Shown here in pieces: positions 53,051 to 61,726 of a stretch of DNA of 64,000 nt (positions are counted from its first letter, which is position 1; each line of letters opens with the position of its first letter). Origin of the DNA: Chryseobacterium gregarium DSM 19109 (GTDB taxonomy: Bacteria; Bacteroidota; Bacteroidia; Flavobacteriales; Weeksellaceae); NCBI RefSeq assembly GCF_000430845.1, contig NZ_AUMU01000019.1:1-64000 (forward strand), in the 5' to 3' direction. Made by a program: the position numbers and the translations under genes. The notes under the pieces were generated by a model that worked only from the letters and a program-made list of their open reading frames with translations, did not search any database and was not told where the DNA came from.

Positions 53051-55214
53051 AATTTTGTGAAATAATTATTTTTGCATCTTTTATACCGATTTCTTCCACA
53101 TGGTCAAAAATTTCCTTAAGTTTAGCTTTACTGCCTCCTACGAAATCTTTTGATTTTGTAGATCCAGGTAATAAACAACCTTCTGTATCGCCTGCAGTAT
53201 TTCCAGAATGTATCAAAATGGCTCTTGATTTGGAAACCACATCATTATATAACTTCAAGCCTTTTTTAATCTTAGTTCCAGCGTGCCATTCCAAATTGTA
53301 AGTCCCAACCGGAACCCTTTGTTCAATTCCTGAAACTGTAGTATCAGGACCTTTCTCTTCAAGAATGAATCCTTTAATATCTGTATTATCAATGGTGAAT
53401 TCTCCTATGGTAGAATTATCAGTTTGCCATTTCCTTGTTAACCTTATAGTGACAGATGATGAAGGACCTGAAGTGCTAGTTGCCTTTTTCTTATCTCTGT
53501 TTACACAATCCTGAGGATATTTAAATATATTTTTTAATGTGATTACATAATTTCTTCTTTCCTGTAAGCCGTTTGATCCCCCATTTACTAAATAACTGAT
53601 CAAGTCTACTTTATCATCGTCTGCAATTAATCCTAAATTTACAGTTCCATATTTCTTTGTATCTTTGCCATCATGGTAAGTAATTGTTTCCTTAGGATAA
53701 TCAGGCTTATGAATTTTTACATATGCAGGAGGATCAGCTGGTCCCTTCCATCTTTTTCCAACACCTAGAACTTTCCCTTGTTTCCAATACCAACCTGCAG
53801 AATCACAAGCATTAAATAGGTTATTCTCTATTTTTTTATAATCTTTTACAAAATCTATCCCTGTATAAGCTTTATAAATTTTATAATTACTTTCCCAAGT
53901 CAATTGCATTAATCCCCTGCCGAAATAGGGCTTGTAGTCTTTATTGGTAGCATATTCTAAAGTTGTTCTCAAACGGTCTGTTTCATGGTAAACCTGAGCT
54001 AAAAAATGCAATTTCCTTAAGCAGGTAGTAATTTCGTATTTAGTAAATAAGCTATTAATCTGGGCTCTTAATTTTTCTATCGTTTTATCTGTTTCCGGTA
54101 ATGTACAGTTGTCTGCTGCAAATAGAGCATAACCACTGTCTTTTTTAACCCGTGTTTCACTGTCTCTTAATCCATGAATAATTTTTTCAAATTCATCAGA
54201 AGTAAAATCTCTGTTACAAAAACATTTACCTTTTTTATCAGAAGCTTGTCTAGGAGTTTGTTCAACCACACTCACCGTCTTCCCTCCAGGTTTCTGTGCT
54301 GTAGGTTTCTGATCCGGTTTTACAGTGCCTTTGGATTCTACCCAGTCCCAGAGTTCATTCCATTTGTTTCTTACGGATTCTGTCATAGAATTCATAATGC
54401 CCTTTTCTTCTTTTTGGGACGGAGGCTTTTGAGCAGCCGGCGAACCGTTAGCTTTGGGAGGTGTTTTCGAAGGCTGTGACGGAGTACTGTTCTTTGGCGG
54501 GGCGGAAGGTTTGGGTGCCGCCGGCGGTCTGTAGTCAGGGTTTTTAACGTCGATATTTCCGGTAGCATGCTTTTTATTTTTGTAGTATTCTACCGTGACA
54601 TAAAACTCCAATTCTTTAGGATCTCTTTCCCCCTGTAAAGCTTTCTGCATTAAAGCCTTTGTTAAAACAAATTCAGCGGTAGCTATTCCGGCTCTGTCAA
54701 CGATCGCTTCTTTACTGTCGACAAAAAGATTTTTAGCAGTATGTCCGTCTCCTGTAACATCATCTTCCCAAAGGGTAAAAACCAGTTTTTTATTCGCCAA
54801 ATTTACGCACTGTGCTTTAGCAACCAGTTTTTCCGTATAGCTGAATATGGTTCCTTTAGAATCATCTACATACAAAAGCTCGACTTTATTGATTTTAGGA
54901 ATTTCTGTCGGCTGCGGTGTAATATCTATGGTTGTAGCACCCGCTCCTTCCGGTTCATGCAGATATGCTTCGAGACGGTAGGTATTTTTTGAAGCCACTT
55001 CACCGAAAGTAAAACTCCCGTCGCCTTTTTTCCTGATGTTGGTTGTGGTAAAGCTTCCGTCGGAACGCTTTTTAAATAATTCCCAGGTTACCAAAGCCGG
55101 GTTTCTATCGCTTTCGGGCGTTGAAGGATACCAGTCTGTAATGGTATACAAGGTTTTCTCTCCTACTTTCGGTGTAGGATTTCCTGCTATTTTTGAAACT
55201 CCTTTTTTCGACAT
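53043..55214 (-). CDS. Modular T6SS peptidoglycan effector (GH19-like + DUF5675-like)
   Basis: A 723-residue protein without signal peptide. Residues 1-105 and 106-228 look like Ig-type beta domains. A Pro-rich linker (229-270) and a short helical part follow. Residues about 335-570 resemble a GH19 chitinase/lysozyme: 'LHFLAQVYHETDRLRTTLEYA' contains His410-Glu411 and Glu420 (candidate catalytic acids), then 'YFGRGLMQLTWESNYKIY'. Residues about 588-715 resemble DUF5675, with 'IHSGNTAGDTEGC' (His669, Cys680), a His/Cys arrangement reminiscent of L,D-transpeptidase-type active sites. It lies 18 bases after the PAAR-like gene and ahead of a coupled lipoprotein, so it is a likely cargo effector that cuts both glycan and possibly peptide parts of the wall. 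Confidence 0.82.
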   Translation of the reverse strand: MSKKGVSKIAGNPTPKVGEKTLYTITDWYPSTPESDRNPALVTWELFKKRSDGSFTTTNIRKKGDGSFTFGEVASKNTYRLEAYLHEPEGAGATTIDITPQPTEIPKINKVELLYVDDSKGTIFSYTEKLVAKAQCVNLANKKLVFTLWEDDVTGDGHTAKNLFVDSKEAIVDRAGIATAEFVLTKALMQKALQGERDPKELEFYVTVEYYKNKKHATGNIDVKNPDYRPPAAPKPSAPPKNSTPSQPSKTPPKANGSPAAQKPPSQKEEKGIMNSMTESVRNKWNELWDWVESKGTVKPDQKPTAQKPGGKTVSVVEQTPRQASDKKGKCFCNRDFTSDEFEKIIHGLRDSETRVKKDSGYALFAADNCTLPETDKTIEKLRAQINSLFTKYEITTCLRKLHFLAQVYHETDRLRTTLEYATNKDYKPYFGRGLMQLTWESNYKIYKAYTGIDFVKDYKKIENNLFNACDSAGWYWKQGKVLGVGKRWKGPADPPAYVKIHKPDYPKETITYHDGKDTKKYGTVNLGLIADDDKVDLISYLVNGGSNGLQERRNYVITLKNIFKYPQDCVNRDKKKATSTSGPSSSVTIRLTRKWQTDNSTIGEFTIDNTDIKGFILEEKGPDTTVSGIEQRVPVGTYNLEWHAGTKIKKGLKLYNDVVSKSRAILIHSGNTAGDTEGCLLPGSTKSKDFVGGSKAKLKEIFDHVEEIGIKDAKIIISQNYE

Positions 55215-55232
55215 GGAAAGTATTTTTTAAGA

Positions 55233-55736
55233 TTAATAAGCATCCAGCTCACTTTCGAACACAGTCTCTTTAAAATCCTGCATGTTCACCAGCGGATTGA
55301 TATGCTGTACCATTTTATTGTCGGCATTTTTCACATTTTTTTTACTCATCTGTCCGCGCTGTCCATGGTCTTTGACGGTAATTTTGCCCCCAACGGTACA
55401 TAACAGCTCGGAAACTTCCGTTACGATCTTCTTATCCGTTATTTTTACTTTATCATAGGTCTTCTGCCATTTTCCGGCCGGTGCATAAGAACAGGGTAAA
55501 TTTCCGCCTGACGAAGGCTTCAGTTTACATTTTCCGAAACTTGGGCCGGAAGGATTGAACTGAAGATCATCTTCCGTAACGCCAAGGAAATCAGAATTGC
55601 CGTCAGAGTCATTCCAAAAATGTTTCTGGTGGGAAGTAACTTTATAATGAGGGAACTGGTCACCCTGGTTGCACTGGGCTTTGCCTTTTTGTACAACAAA
55701 GTGTCTGCCTTCATGAGGTGATGATTGCTGTGACAT
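55233..55736 (-). CDS. PAAR-like (DUF4280) spike-tip protein
   Basis: A 167-residue protein of the DUF4280 PAAR-like type: 'GKAQCNQGD' near the start, 'FGKCKLKPSSGG' with 'LPCSYAPAGKWQ' in the middle, and 'SELLCTVGGKITVKDHG' toward the end. The paired Cys/His may bind a metal. PAAR proteins cap the VgrG trimer and carry effectors. It heads the effector operon with its own promoter box (55760-55767), and the effector gene follows 18 bases later. Confidence 0.88.
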   Translation of the reverse strand: MSQQSSPHEGRHFVVQKGKAQCNQGDQFPHYKVTSHQKHFWNDSDGNSDFLGVTEDDLQFNPSGPSFGKCKLKPSSGGNLPCSYAPAGKWQKTYDKVKITDKKIVTEVSELLCTVGGKITVKDHGQRGQMSKKNVKNADNKMVQHINPLVNMQDFKETVFESELDAY

Positions 55737-55759
55737 AATACTGTAATTTGGGTTACTAC

Positions 55760-55767
55760 CAAAGATA
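55760..55767 (-). promoter_or_regulatory. -7 promoter box of the PAAR-effector operon
   Basis: Minus-strand TATCTTTG matches TAnnTTTG and lies between the tssR terminator and the PAAR ATG, giving a leader of about 17 bases. The two-site tssD operator is absent at the matching distance. Confidence 0.55.
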
Positions 55768-55779
55768 AAAAATTTACCT

Positions 55780-55816
55780 TAAAAAAATAAAAAAAGCGAA
55801 AATAAATTTTCGCTTT
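55780..55816 (-). terminator. Terminator of tssR
   Basis: On the minus strand AAAGCGAAAAT/ATTTTCGCTTT is a perfect stem followed by a long T-rich tract, 17 bases after the tssR stop. Confidence 0.85.
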
Positions 55817-55832
55817 CTGATATGATAAGATA

Positions 55833-58232
55833 TTAATGTTGAGTATATTCCGGCTGCTCGGTGGGCAGCAGGGTCGGCATAAAGTATTCATTCAGCCAAT
55901 AAAACGTTTGACCGTTTTGCTCAATCTTCACTGCCGGATCATTTCTGTGGGTCAGCATCCTGTCTGCAAGAGTTTTGTAATAACGGAAGTACGTCCTTAC
56001 GGTTTCATTAGTCACAACTTTAGGCTTTTTCCAGCCCTTCAGCATATATTTAGACATTAGTTCTTCTTCAGTGACATCAAACCCGGTACTCACTCCTACT
56101 GCATAAGCCATCGGCTGCTTGTACAATTCGCTTTTATCAAGGAATTGCAGGGTCGGATTATATTTCTTCAGGAGCTTTATATATTCATTAACAGCTCTTG
56201 CCTGCTTAAAATCCAATCTTTCGGCGCCTGTCTTCTGATAAACTTCTGTGTAGAATAGCTTCAGATTATCATATTCTGTTTCAGAAATCAGAATTCCTTT
56301 TTCCAGACCGGGTTTATAATCTTTCAAATCTTTAGGAATATGGCCTTTCACCAGAAACGGATTTCCATAATTGATCAGCTGTGCGGCAATCCCGGCCGGT
56401 ACCGGATTTGTAAGGCCCGGATACAGATATTTATACTTTAAATCGACATCTGTTTTTCCTGCTCCTACTGTTGAATGGAAATATTCATCTAAAGATTTGT
56501 CTATAGTTGTATTATCCAGTGTCACCTGAGCAATCAGGCTGTCGACTGATTTTTTAAGATATCCTGGAGCGGCGATATCCCCTTTTTTAGGGAAAATAAC
56601 AAACCCCTGAGCCATGCTTTGTTTAGGATAATCCAAAGAGAAGAAACCTTCATCACCTTCAACAAGATTAAAATTATTCTTAGTCAGGACCTGATCCTGT
56701 TTGATGATTTTCTGTTTTTTTAATTCGGCGATATTTTTTGCTGTATTGGTTACCACATTTTCTGCCATTAAAACAAAATCGTTATAGGTATCAGATGATT
56801 TTGCACTGGTCTGGAACATAATTAAGCGTGCCTGAGCCTGTGTCAAAGAATTAATAACGCCGTACATATTTCCGCTTTGGTTTGCAGAAGTCCCTACCGT
56901 TACGACAATATTGGTTTCATCAGGTACATTCGACAAAAGGTCTCCAGCAGCTGTTAAACCTTCATTCACCGGCTGGTAACCGCTGTTGCTCGGACAACTC
57001 ATTTCATTGGTCTTCTGATCAATGAATGTTGTGATTTTATTATAATCCGTACTTAAATTTGAAACAGCCACATTGTCTCCGCAAGAATTGTTTTTATACA
57101 AGACCACTCCGTATTTCACCTGGTTGAAGTAAGAAGGCTTTTCGAATCTGAGCTGCAGATCCTGAAGCAGAGATTTTACAATCGGGGCATACGGTGCGTT
57201 GGAAGCACTGATGTCTAATGCAAAAACAATATTAAGTTTTTTATCTCTTTCCGTAATCTCTTTGTAGCGGCCAAACTCAATAGATCCCCCTAAAACATTG
57301 AAAACAAAATTCTTACTATAATCCAATATGTTTGTGAAATACTTAGTCTTCGAGTCTGGGGCCGGCGGTTCATGCAATGGCAGGCTCACTGGGAAAATAT
57401 TTTCAAGCGGTGTTCTCTTGTTGACATCTGTCAGGAAAACAGCCGTTTTGTTTTCGGCTTCATTTCCGCCGGGATATCCTTCGCGAATTCCCAAAGAAGT
57501 TTCTGCAATACCTGTGGTATTTTTCATTTTAACTGCCGAACGCTCGCCCCATGATGAAATCACATTCGAACTTACCCAGCCATACAGGTTTGTGCTGATG
57601 CTGTCTATATCTACGGAAGGTTTTTTCCCTATCAGAAATCTCTTGTTGTTTTCAGCCTGTTTGTAAATGTAAACAATCTGGCCGTTAGGAATTTTCACAT
57701 TTGCCTCCTCAATGAGACTGGGTGAATTAAAAACCATGATGGAATCGTTCTTATAATACCTTTCAGAACTTCTGATCACTTCACTGTTGTTCGGCACTAC
57801 AGCCACTTTAACAGGGAATCCCGTTTTTTCGCTTTTTAAAGCATTATTCCAAAGAAGCAGATCTGATTCCGGAATCCAGCCGTATGTCTTAATCTGTTTT
57901 GATGATACTTTTTTCATCAGAGCATCAGGAACATATACTGCTACTTTTACCATTCCGTCCCGGTGTTTCAGAACCATTAAAGGCTCTAAAAACTTAACTT
58001 CCTTGTATGATTTTTCATCATTTTTATCTAAATAAGCCGTATTTCTGGACCGGTCTGAAATTGCGATCCACGGCACTGATTTTTTGGGAAATCCATTGAC
58101 AACGGTAGAATTTTCAACCTGCCCGTATTGTGACGGCTCCGGGGTTCTTTTTGACGGCAATTTTACCTGACATGCTGTCAGCAATACCGAAACGCCGATG
58201 TAATATGCTGCTAGAGGAAATTTGTTTTTCAT
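55833..58232 (-). CDS. tssR: T6SS outer-membrane-associated protein TssR
   Basis: A 799-residue lipoprotein (lipobox VLLTAC, Cys21). The N-terminal 230 residues contain two SH3-like segments (around VPWIAISDRSRNTAYL and NLYGWVSSNVISSWGER). A von Willebrand A-like domain follows (about 330-530) with the MIDAS start 'FALDISASN' (Asp340, Ser342, Ser344). The C-terminal part (about 600-799) is helical. This architecture is that of TssR, a component specific to Bacteroidota T6SS that belongs to its trans-envelope complex. It ends the upstream structural operon with tssO-like and PKD genes. Confidence 0.85.
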   Translation of the reverse strand: MKNKFPLAAYYIGVSVLLTACQVKLPSKRTPEPSQYGQVENSTVVNGFPKKSVPWIAISDRSRNTAYLDKNDEKSYKEVKFLEPLMVLKHRDGMVKVAVYVPDALMKKVSSKQIKTYGWIPESDLLLWNNALKSEKTGFPVKVAVVPNNSEVIRSSERYYKNDSIMVFNSPSLIEEANVKIPNGQIVYIYKQAENNKRFLIGKKPSVDIDSISTNLYGWVSSNVISSWGERSAVKMKNTTGIAETSLGIREGYPGGNEAENKTAVFLTDVNKRTPLENIFPVSLPLHEPPAPDSKTKYFTNILDYSKNFVFNVLGGSIEFGRYKEITERDKKLNIVFALDISASNAPYAPIVKSLLQDLQLRFEKPSYFNQVKYGVVLYKNNSCGDNVAVSNLSTDYNKITTFIDQKTNEMSCPSNSGYQPVNEGLTAAGDLLSNVPDETNIVVTVGTSANQSGNMYGVINSLTQAQARLIMFQTSAKSSDTYNDFVLMAENVVTNTAKNIAELKKQKIIKQDQVLTKNNFNLVEGDEGFFSLDYPKQSMAQGFVIFPKKGDIAAPGYLKKSVDSLIAQVTLDNTTIDKSLDEYFHSTVGAGKTDVDLKYKYLYPGLTNPVPAGIAAQLINYGNPFLVKGHIPKDLKDYKPGLEKGILISETEYDNLKLFYTEVYQKTGAERLDFKQARAVNEYIKLLKKYNPTLQFLDKSELYKQPMAYAVGVSTGFDVTEEELMSKYMLKGWKKPKVVTNETVRTYFRYYKTLADRMLTHRNDPAVKIEQNGQTFYWLNEYFMPTLLPTEQPEYTQH

Positions 58233-58278
58233 CCTATTGATCTTTTATGATTGGTAAAGCCCTGGAAACAGGACAGAA

Positions 58279-59187
58279 TTATTTGCTTTGGTTAATGTCG
58301 ACTTTGGTTACGCAATTTTGTGTGTCATCAAAATTCACTTTTACAGTCTGGATGATTGTATTCTTATCGAACTGAAGACCTGCACAGTACATGTAAAAAT
58401 TATTTACTTTACTGTCGCTTACTTTAACTACCGTGTTTTCATTATTGCACAAATAAGTTTTCAGTAAATAATTGTAATGCGAATTGAAATCGTTTCCGTA
58501 GGCAATCTGCTGAAGGTGTCTTTTGAAATCATCATCAATTTTTGCATAAACATCTTCTACGCTTACTTCTTCTTTCAGGTCGTCATAAGCGGGAGTAATT
58601 TTGATATGGTGAAGAATAGGTTCTTCATTTTCATTCGTATAAAGCGTAACCACATAATCGCCCGGTTTCTGATAAGCATAAAACGCCAGTTTTTCTTTAG
58701 AATCAATATTTCCGGTTTCCCCGAATTTCCAAGTAAACTGATCGGCATCGGAAACGGCCCGGAACTGTACTTTAATATACTGTACAGCTTCAGAAGGCCC
58801 CTCAATTATGGTTTTGATCTTAATGCTGTCATTGGTTTTAGGAAGACTTCTTGCAGAGACCATTACCGGAAAAGATTTTGAATATTTATTATCGATAATC
58901 AATGTTATCTGATAATACCCAGGTCTTGAGTAAAAATGAATCCCTTTGCTTTTATCTGAAGTGCTTCCGTCTCCGAAATTCCATTTTCTTGTTTTGGCGG
59001 ACGGCGTCATATCTTCAAACCGAAGGGTATCGCCAACTGCAATAGTAGACGGGTTTACATTCCCCACAATATCATCGGAGGACTGTATCACTTTCTTCTG
59101 CATCCACAATGCTACCAGTGCCGCTATGAGCAACGTGGCAATAACACCGATAATAATGTTCTTCTTGTTTTTCTGAAAGTAATTCAT
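58279..59187 (-). CDS. PKD-domain membrane-anchored T6SS protein (TssP-like candidate)
   Basis: A 302-residue protein with one membrane helix (about 11-30) and two PKD-type domains outside: 'RKWNFGDGSTSDK' with 'YSRPGYYQITLII' (about 35-112), and 'FTWKFGETGNIDS' with 'AYQKPGDYVVTLY' (about 120-198). The C-terminal 100 residues are helical. It lies between tssO-like genes and tssR, so it is probably part of the trans-envelope complex of subtype-iii T6SS. I suggest TssP, but the exact subunit name rests on gene order and memory. Confidence 0.6.
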   Translation of the reverse strand: MNYFQKNKKNIIIGVIATLLIAALVALWMQKKVIQSSDDIVGNVNPSTIAVGDTLRFEDMTPSAKTRKWNFGDGSTSDKSKGIHFYSRPGYYQITLIIDNKYSKSFPVMVSARSLPKTNDSIKIKTIIEGPSEAVQYIKVQFRAVSDADQFTWKFGETGNIDSKEKLAFYAYQKPGDYVVTLYTNENEEPILHHIKITPAYDDLKEEVSVEDVYAKIDDDFKRHLQQIAYGNDFNSHYNYLLKTYLCNNENTVVKVSDSKVNNFYMYCAGLQFDKNTIIQTVKVNFDDTQNCVTKVDINQSK

Positions 59188-59242
59188 AGTTAATTATTGT
59201 GTGATATGTTTTTTATATAATATTTTCTTAGTGAAATACTGA

Positions 59243-59770
59243 TTATTCATTTTGTGAATTCAGCATGGTCTCTTTTTGGAAAAGCTGACCTTTTTTCTCT
59301 TTAAAACTGATGGCGCATTCATCAGACTGTTTTTTCAAATTTTTTATATTTTCAGTTTTATTTGAAATAATTCTTTTATCATTGAAATACATTTTATAAA
59401 ATTTTGCGATCTGCGGGTAAGCATTTTTACGGATATCACTGATGTTGTCTCCAGACTGAAAATAGTTGGCAACATCGTTAATTCCATATTGGATATTATT
59501 TTCCACAAAAGGTTCAGGAGGCTGGTCTTCCAGTCTGTTAATCATGGAAAATGTACTGTCTAACATCTTATATGACAGTTTCTGCTTTTGGTCGAATTTT
59601 ACTTTTTCGTCAAGATTCTGTACGGAAATAATATCTTCATCTTCAAAAGGCGATTGAAAACCCTTTAAAAAAATAATTCCAAGAAAAAGAAGCGCTGCGA
59701 TAAGCATTAGGATCAGATATAAAAACTGATAATGCCTTTCCTTTTTTGATAGTGTAATTTGTCCCTGCAT
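59243..59770 (-). CDS. TssO-like single-pass T6SS membrane protein 2
   Basis: A 175-residue protein: a short basic cytoplasmic tail with 'LSKKERHYQF', one membrane helix (LYLILMLIAALLFLGIIFL, about 18-36), then a helical, partly coiled-coil domain outside. Subtype-iii T6SS loci carry TssO proteins of this design. ATG 59770 lies 11 bases after the previous stop; a longer frame from 59866 would overlap the previous gene by 85 bases and lacks typical TssO features. It is less clear which of the two neighbouring proteins is the canonical TssO. Confidence 0.65.
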   Translation of the reverse strand: MQGQITLSKKERHYQFLYLILMLIAALLFLGIIFLKGFQSPFEDEDIISVQNLDEKVKFDQKQKLSYKMLDSTFSMINRLEDQPPEPFVENNIQYGINDVANYFQSGDNISDIRKNAYPQIAKFYKMYFNDKRIISNKTENIKNLKKQSDECAISFKEKKGQLFQKETMLNSQNE

Positions 59771-59781
59771 GGTTTTCGTTT

Positions 59782-60318
59782 TTATCTTCTGCGTCTGGTG
59801 CCTGTAAATTTCCTGGTAGGGTCTACGCGTAGTTCTTTGTTCATAAAGCCTATTTTTCCTTGGCATTCACTCAGTTCCCGTAAGGCACTTTGTTCTTTAT
59901 AAGAAACAGTGATAATCTGGTTTTTAAGAGTCATCATCGGACCAATCTGTTTCATCAGTATAGAATAATGCTTGAAATTATTCGCACTGTCCTCCCCCAT
60001 GATATTTTTAGCATCCTGTATATTATCCATAATATAATTCCGTAAAATATTATCATTGCTCACCTTGTTGATATCAAGCTGGTCCATCCGATAAAGAATA
60101 CTGTCTACATGAGTCCGCAGCAGGTCGCTTTTGACGAGGAGATCACGATATCTATCTGCTTCCTTTTTGATTCCTTGGCGCTGGATATCGTAACTTTTGA
60201 AAAAGAAAAAGATACAGATGAAAGAAACACCTGATAACATGATAAATGACAGAATAAACTTCCAGATGCCTGTCCGTACGTCCGCTTTGTTTAATTTTTT
60301 GTCCCTGTTCGAAGACAT
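59782..60318 (-). CDS. TssO-like single-pass T6SS membrane protein 1
   Basis: A 178-residue protein with a basic N-terminus, one membrane helix (about 19-41) and a helical domain that continues to a very basic tail (GTRRRR). Domain layout is the same as the next gene's product, so the pair may be paralogues. It is the first gene of the tssO-tssO-PKD-tssR operon, with a TAATTTTG box at 60369-60376. Confidence 0.65.
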   Translation of the reverse strand: MSSNRDKKLNKADVRTGIWKFILSFIMLSGVSFICIFFFFKSYDIQRQGIKKEADRYRDLLVKSDLLRTHVDSILYRMDQLDINKVSNDNILRNYIMDNIQDAKNIMGEDSANNFKHYSILMKQIGPMMTLKNQIITVSYKEQSALRELSECQGKIGFMNKELRVDPTRKFTGTRRRR

Positions 60319-60368
60319 AGATGTGTGATTTGTTTGGTTTGTGAAATTATAAAAAAATAATTGATGTA

Positions 60369-60376
60369 CAAAATTA
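60369..60376 (-). promoter_or_regulatory. -7 promoter box of the T6SS envelope operon
   Basis: Minus-strand TAATTTTG matches TAnnTTTG, with a leader of about 43 bases to ATG 60318. The tssD operator is not present upstream. Confidence 0.55.
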
Positions 60377-60493
60377 AGTATTCAGTCATTTTTCACTATT
60401 TTTCAATTATAGCAAGATTAATTTTAGTTTTCGGCTTATTTTCATAATTTAGTGATCTGAATTTTAATCATCATTCGCCAAATCGATATTAAA

Positions 60494-61165
60494 GTGAGTA
60501 AAATATTAACTAATACCGTGAGGTTTTCTGTAGCAGACAGTGATTTTTATTTTAAAAAAATACTGATCAAAACCCTTACGGAAAATCCGTTCCACGTACT
60601 TCTTAATGACTGTAATAATGGGCATGAGCTGATCAGCAGAAATTACAGAAGACAGGAGGATGTATTTATCATAGAACTTTTTATGCCCATTCTCAGTGGA
60701 ATTGAAGCCATAAAGTATATCCGGAAAAGTAATACGGAAACCCCCATTATTACATATTCGGGAACCTATCAGGAAGATATGGCGGAAATCCTTACCAAAT
60801 TGCAGAATATCTATTATTGCCAGAAAAAAAGCAATATCATTAAAGATATTTTCAAGGGAAAAGTAGCTTCAGACGGTTTTGACTATGCCAGTTACAGCAG
60901 GGAATGGGAACAGCAGCCTTTAGCAGTGCTGGACTATATGGAACGTCAGAAAAAAAGCCAGGAAGAGCTTTCCCCGACTGAGATTTTGCTCATGAAATTC
61001 TGTTATGAAGGCTTCAGCAATAAAGAGATCGGGGAAAAACTGAATCTCAGCACCAGAACGATTGATACCTACATCAACCGACTTACTGAAAAGCTGGGGC
61101 TTAAGACGAAACTTCACCTGATCCGCTTCTGTGTGGAGCATGGATATTATAATTCCAGCATGTAA
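60494..61165 (+). CDS. LuxR/FixJ-type regulator with degenerate receiver, divergent from T6SS genes
   Basis: A 223-residue protein. The receiver-like part (about 8-125) has the phosphoacceptor position occupied by Glu61 ('FIIELFMPILSG' instead of D), and the acidic pair is reduced ('VADSDF'). The Thr/Ser ('TYSGT') and Lys ('CQKKS') positions are present. The C-terminal LuxR helix-turn-helix is intact: 'LSPTEILLMKFCYEGFSNKE', 'IGEKLNLSTRTIDTYINRL', 'KLGLKTKLHLIRF'. It probably binds DNA without phosphorylation, as Glu can mimic phospho-Asp. It is transcribed divergently from the T6SS envelope operon, so T6SS control is a reasonable guess. The start is GTG 60494; no ATG fits. Confidence 0.85.
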   Translation: MSKILTNTVRFSVADSDFYFKKILIKTLTENPFHVLLNDCNNGHELISRNYRRQEDVFIIELFMPILSGIEAIKYIRKSNTETPIITYSGTYQEDMAEILTKLQNIYYCQKKSNIIKDIFKGKVASDGFDYASYSREWEQQPLAVLDYMERQKKSQEELSPTEILLMKFCYEGFSNKEIGEKLNLSTRTIDTYINRLTEKLGLKTKLHLIRFCVEHGYYNSSM

Positions 61166-61241
61166 AAGTGAGTTAATCTAGGATTAACATAGAATAAACA
61201 TTAATTTTCAACCTCTTATAAAAAAATATTTTGCCACTAAT

Positions 61242-61273
61242 TTGCTAATATTCAATTTTTTTAACTAAATTTG
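61242..61273 (+). promoter_or_regulatory. Full -33/-7 promoter of the HU gene
   Basis: TTG (61242-61244), 21 bp, then TAAATTTG (61266-61273). Both boxes match the Bacteroidota housekeeping consensus; start of transcription is expected near 61280, 25 bases before the ATG. Confidence 0.7.
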
Positions 61274-61304
61274 CACACCTAAAATTTAAAATTAAAATAA
61301 GGAA

Positions 61305-61595
61305 ATGACAAAGGCAGAATTGGTAAACACCATCTCAAATAAGTTGGGAACCGAAAAGAATGAGACACAGAAAGTGGTAGAGGCTTTTATGCAGGAAATC
61401 AGGACTTCTATGTATAATGGCGATAATGTTTACCTGAGAGGATTTGGATCTTTTATCATTAAAACCAGAGCAGCCAAAACGGGAAGAAATATCTCTAAAA
61501 ATACTGCCATTGAAATCCCTGCTCACAACATTCCCGCTTTCAAACCATCAAAGTCTTTTGTGGAGAAAGTAAAAACGAAAGTTACCGTAAAATAA
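61305..61595 (+). CDS. HU/IHF-family DNA-binding protein
   Basis: A 96-residue nucleoid protein. It has the HU pattern: 'MTKAELVNTISNKLG' helix, 'VYLRGFGSFIIKTRAAKTGRN' before the DNA-wrapping arm, with the Pro at the arm tip in 'IEIPAHNIPAFKPSKSF'. HU dimers bend DNA and support replication, transcription and recombination. An AAGGAA precedes the ATG. It has a strong promoter and is followed 41 bases later by a ribosome-related microprotein gene. Confidence 0.95.
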   Translation: MTKAELVNTISNKLGTEKNETQKVVEAFMQEIRTSMYNGDNVYLRGFGSFIIKTRAAKTGRNISKNTAIEIPAHNIPAFKPSKSFVEKVKTKVTVK

Positions 61596-61636
61596 AACAT
61601 TAACTGAATATTAACTAGTTACTAAAAAATATAATT

Positions 61637-61726
61637 ATGCCAAGCGGAAAGAAAAGAAAAAGACACAAGGTTGCAACTCACAAAAGAAAGAAAAGAAGAA
61701 GAGCAAACAGACACAAGAAAAAATAA
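61637..61726 (+). CDS. 29-aa AURKAIP1/COX24-domain basic microprotein (ribosome-associated)
   Basis: A 29-residue extremely basic peptide: MPSGKKRKRHKVATHKRKK then RRRANRHKKK. This Lys/Arg/His composition with 'KVATHKRKKR' matches the short Bacteroidota proteins annotated as AURKAIP1/COX24-domain proteins, related to mitochondrial mS38 and mycobacterial bS22, small-subunit ribosomal proteins. It sits between HU and RNase G, a neighbourhood I recall from other Bacteroidota. A ribosomal role is inferred from those relatives. Confidence 0.8.
   Translation: MPSGKKRKRHKVATHKRKKRRRANRHKKK

Noticed and set aside
57328-57666. A plus-strand frame of 112 codons inside tssR.
   Set aside because: Antisense to a conserved T6SS gene and without expression signals.
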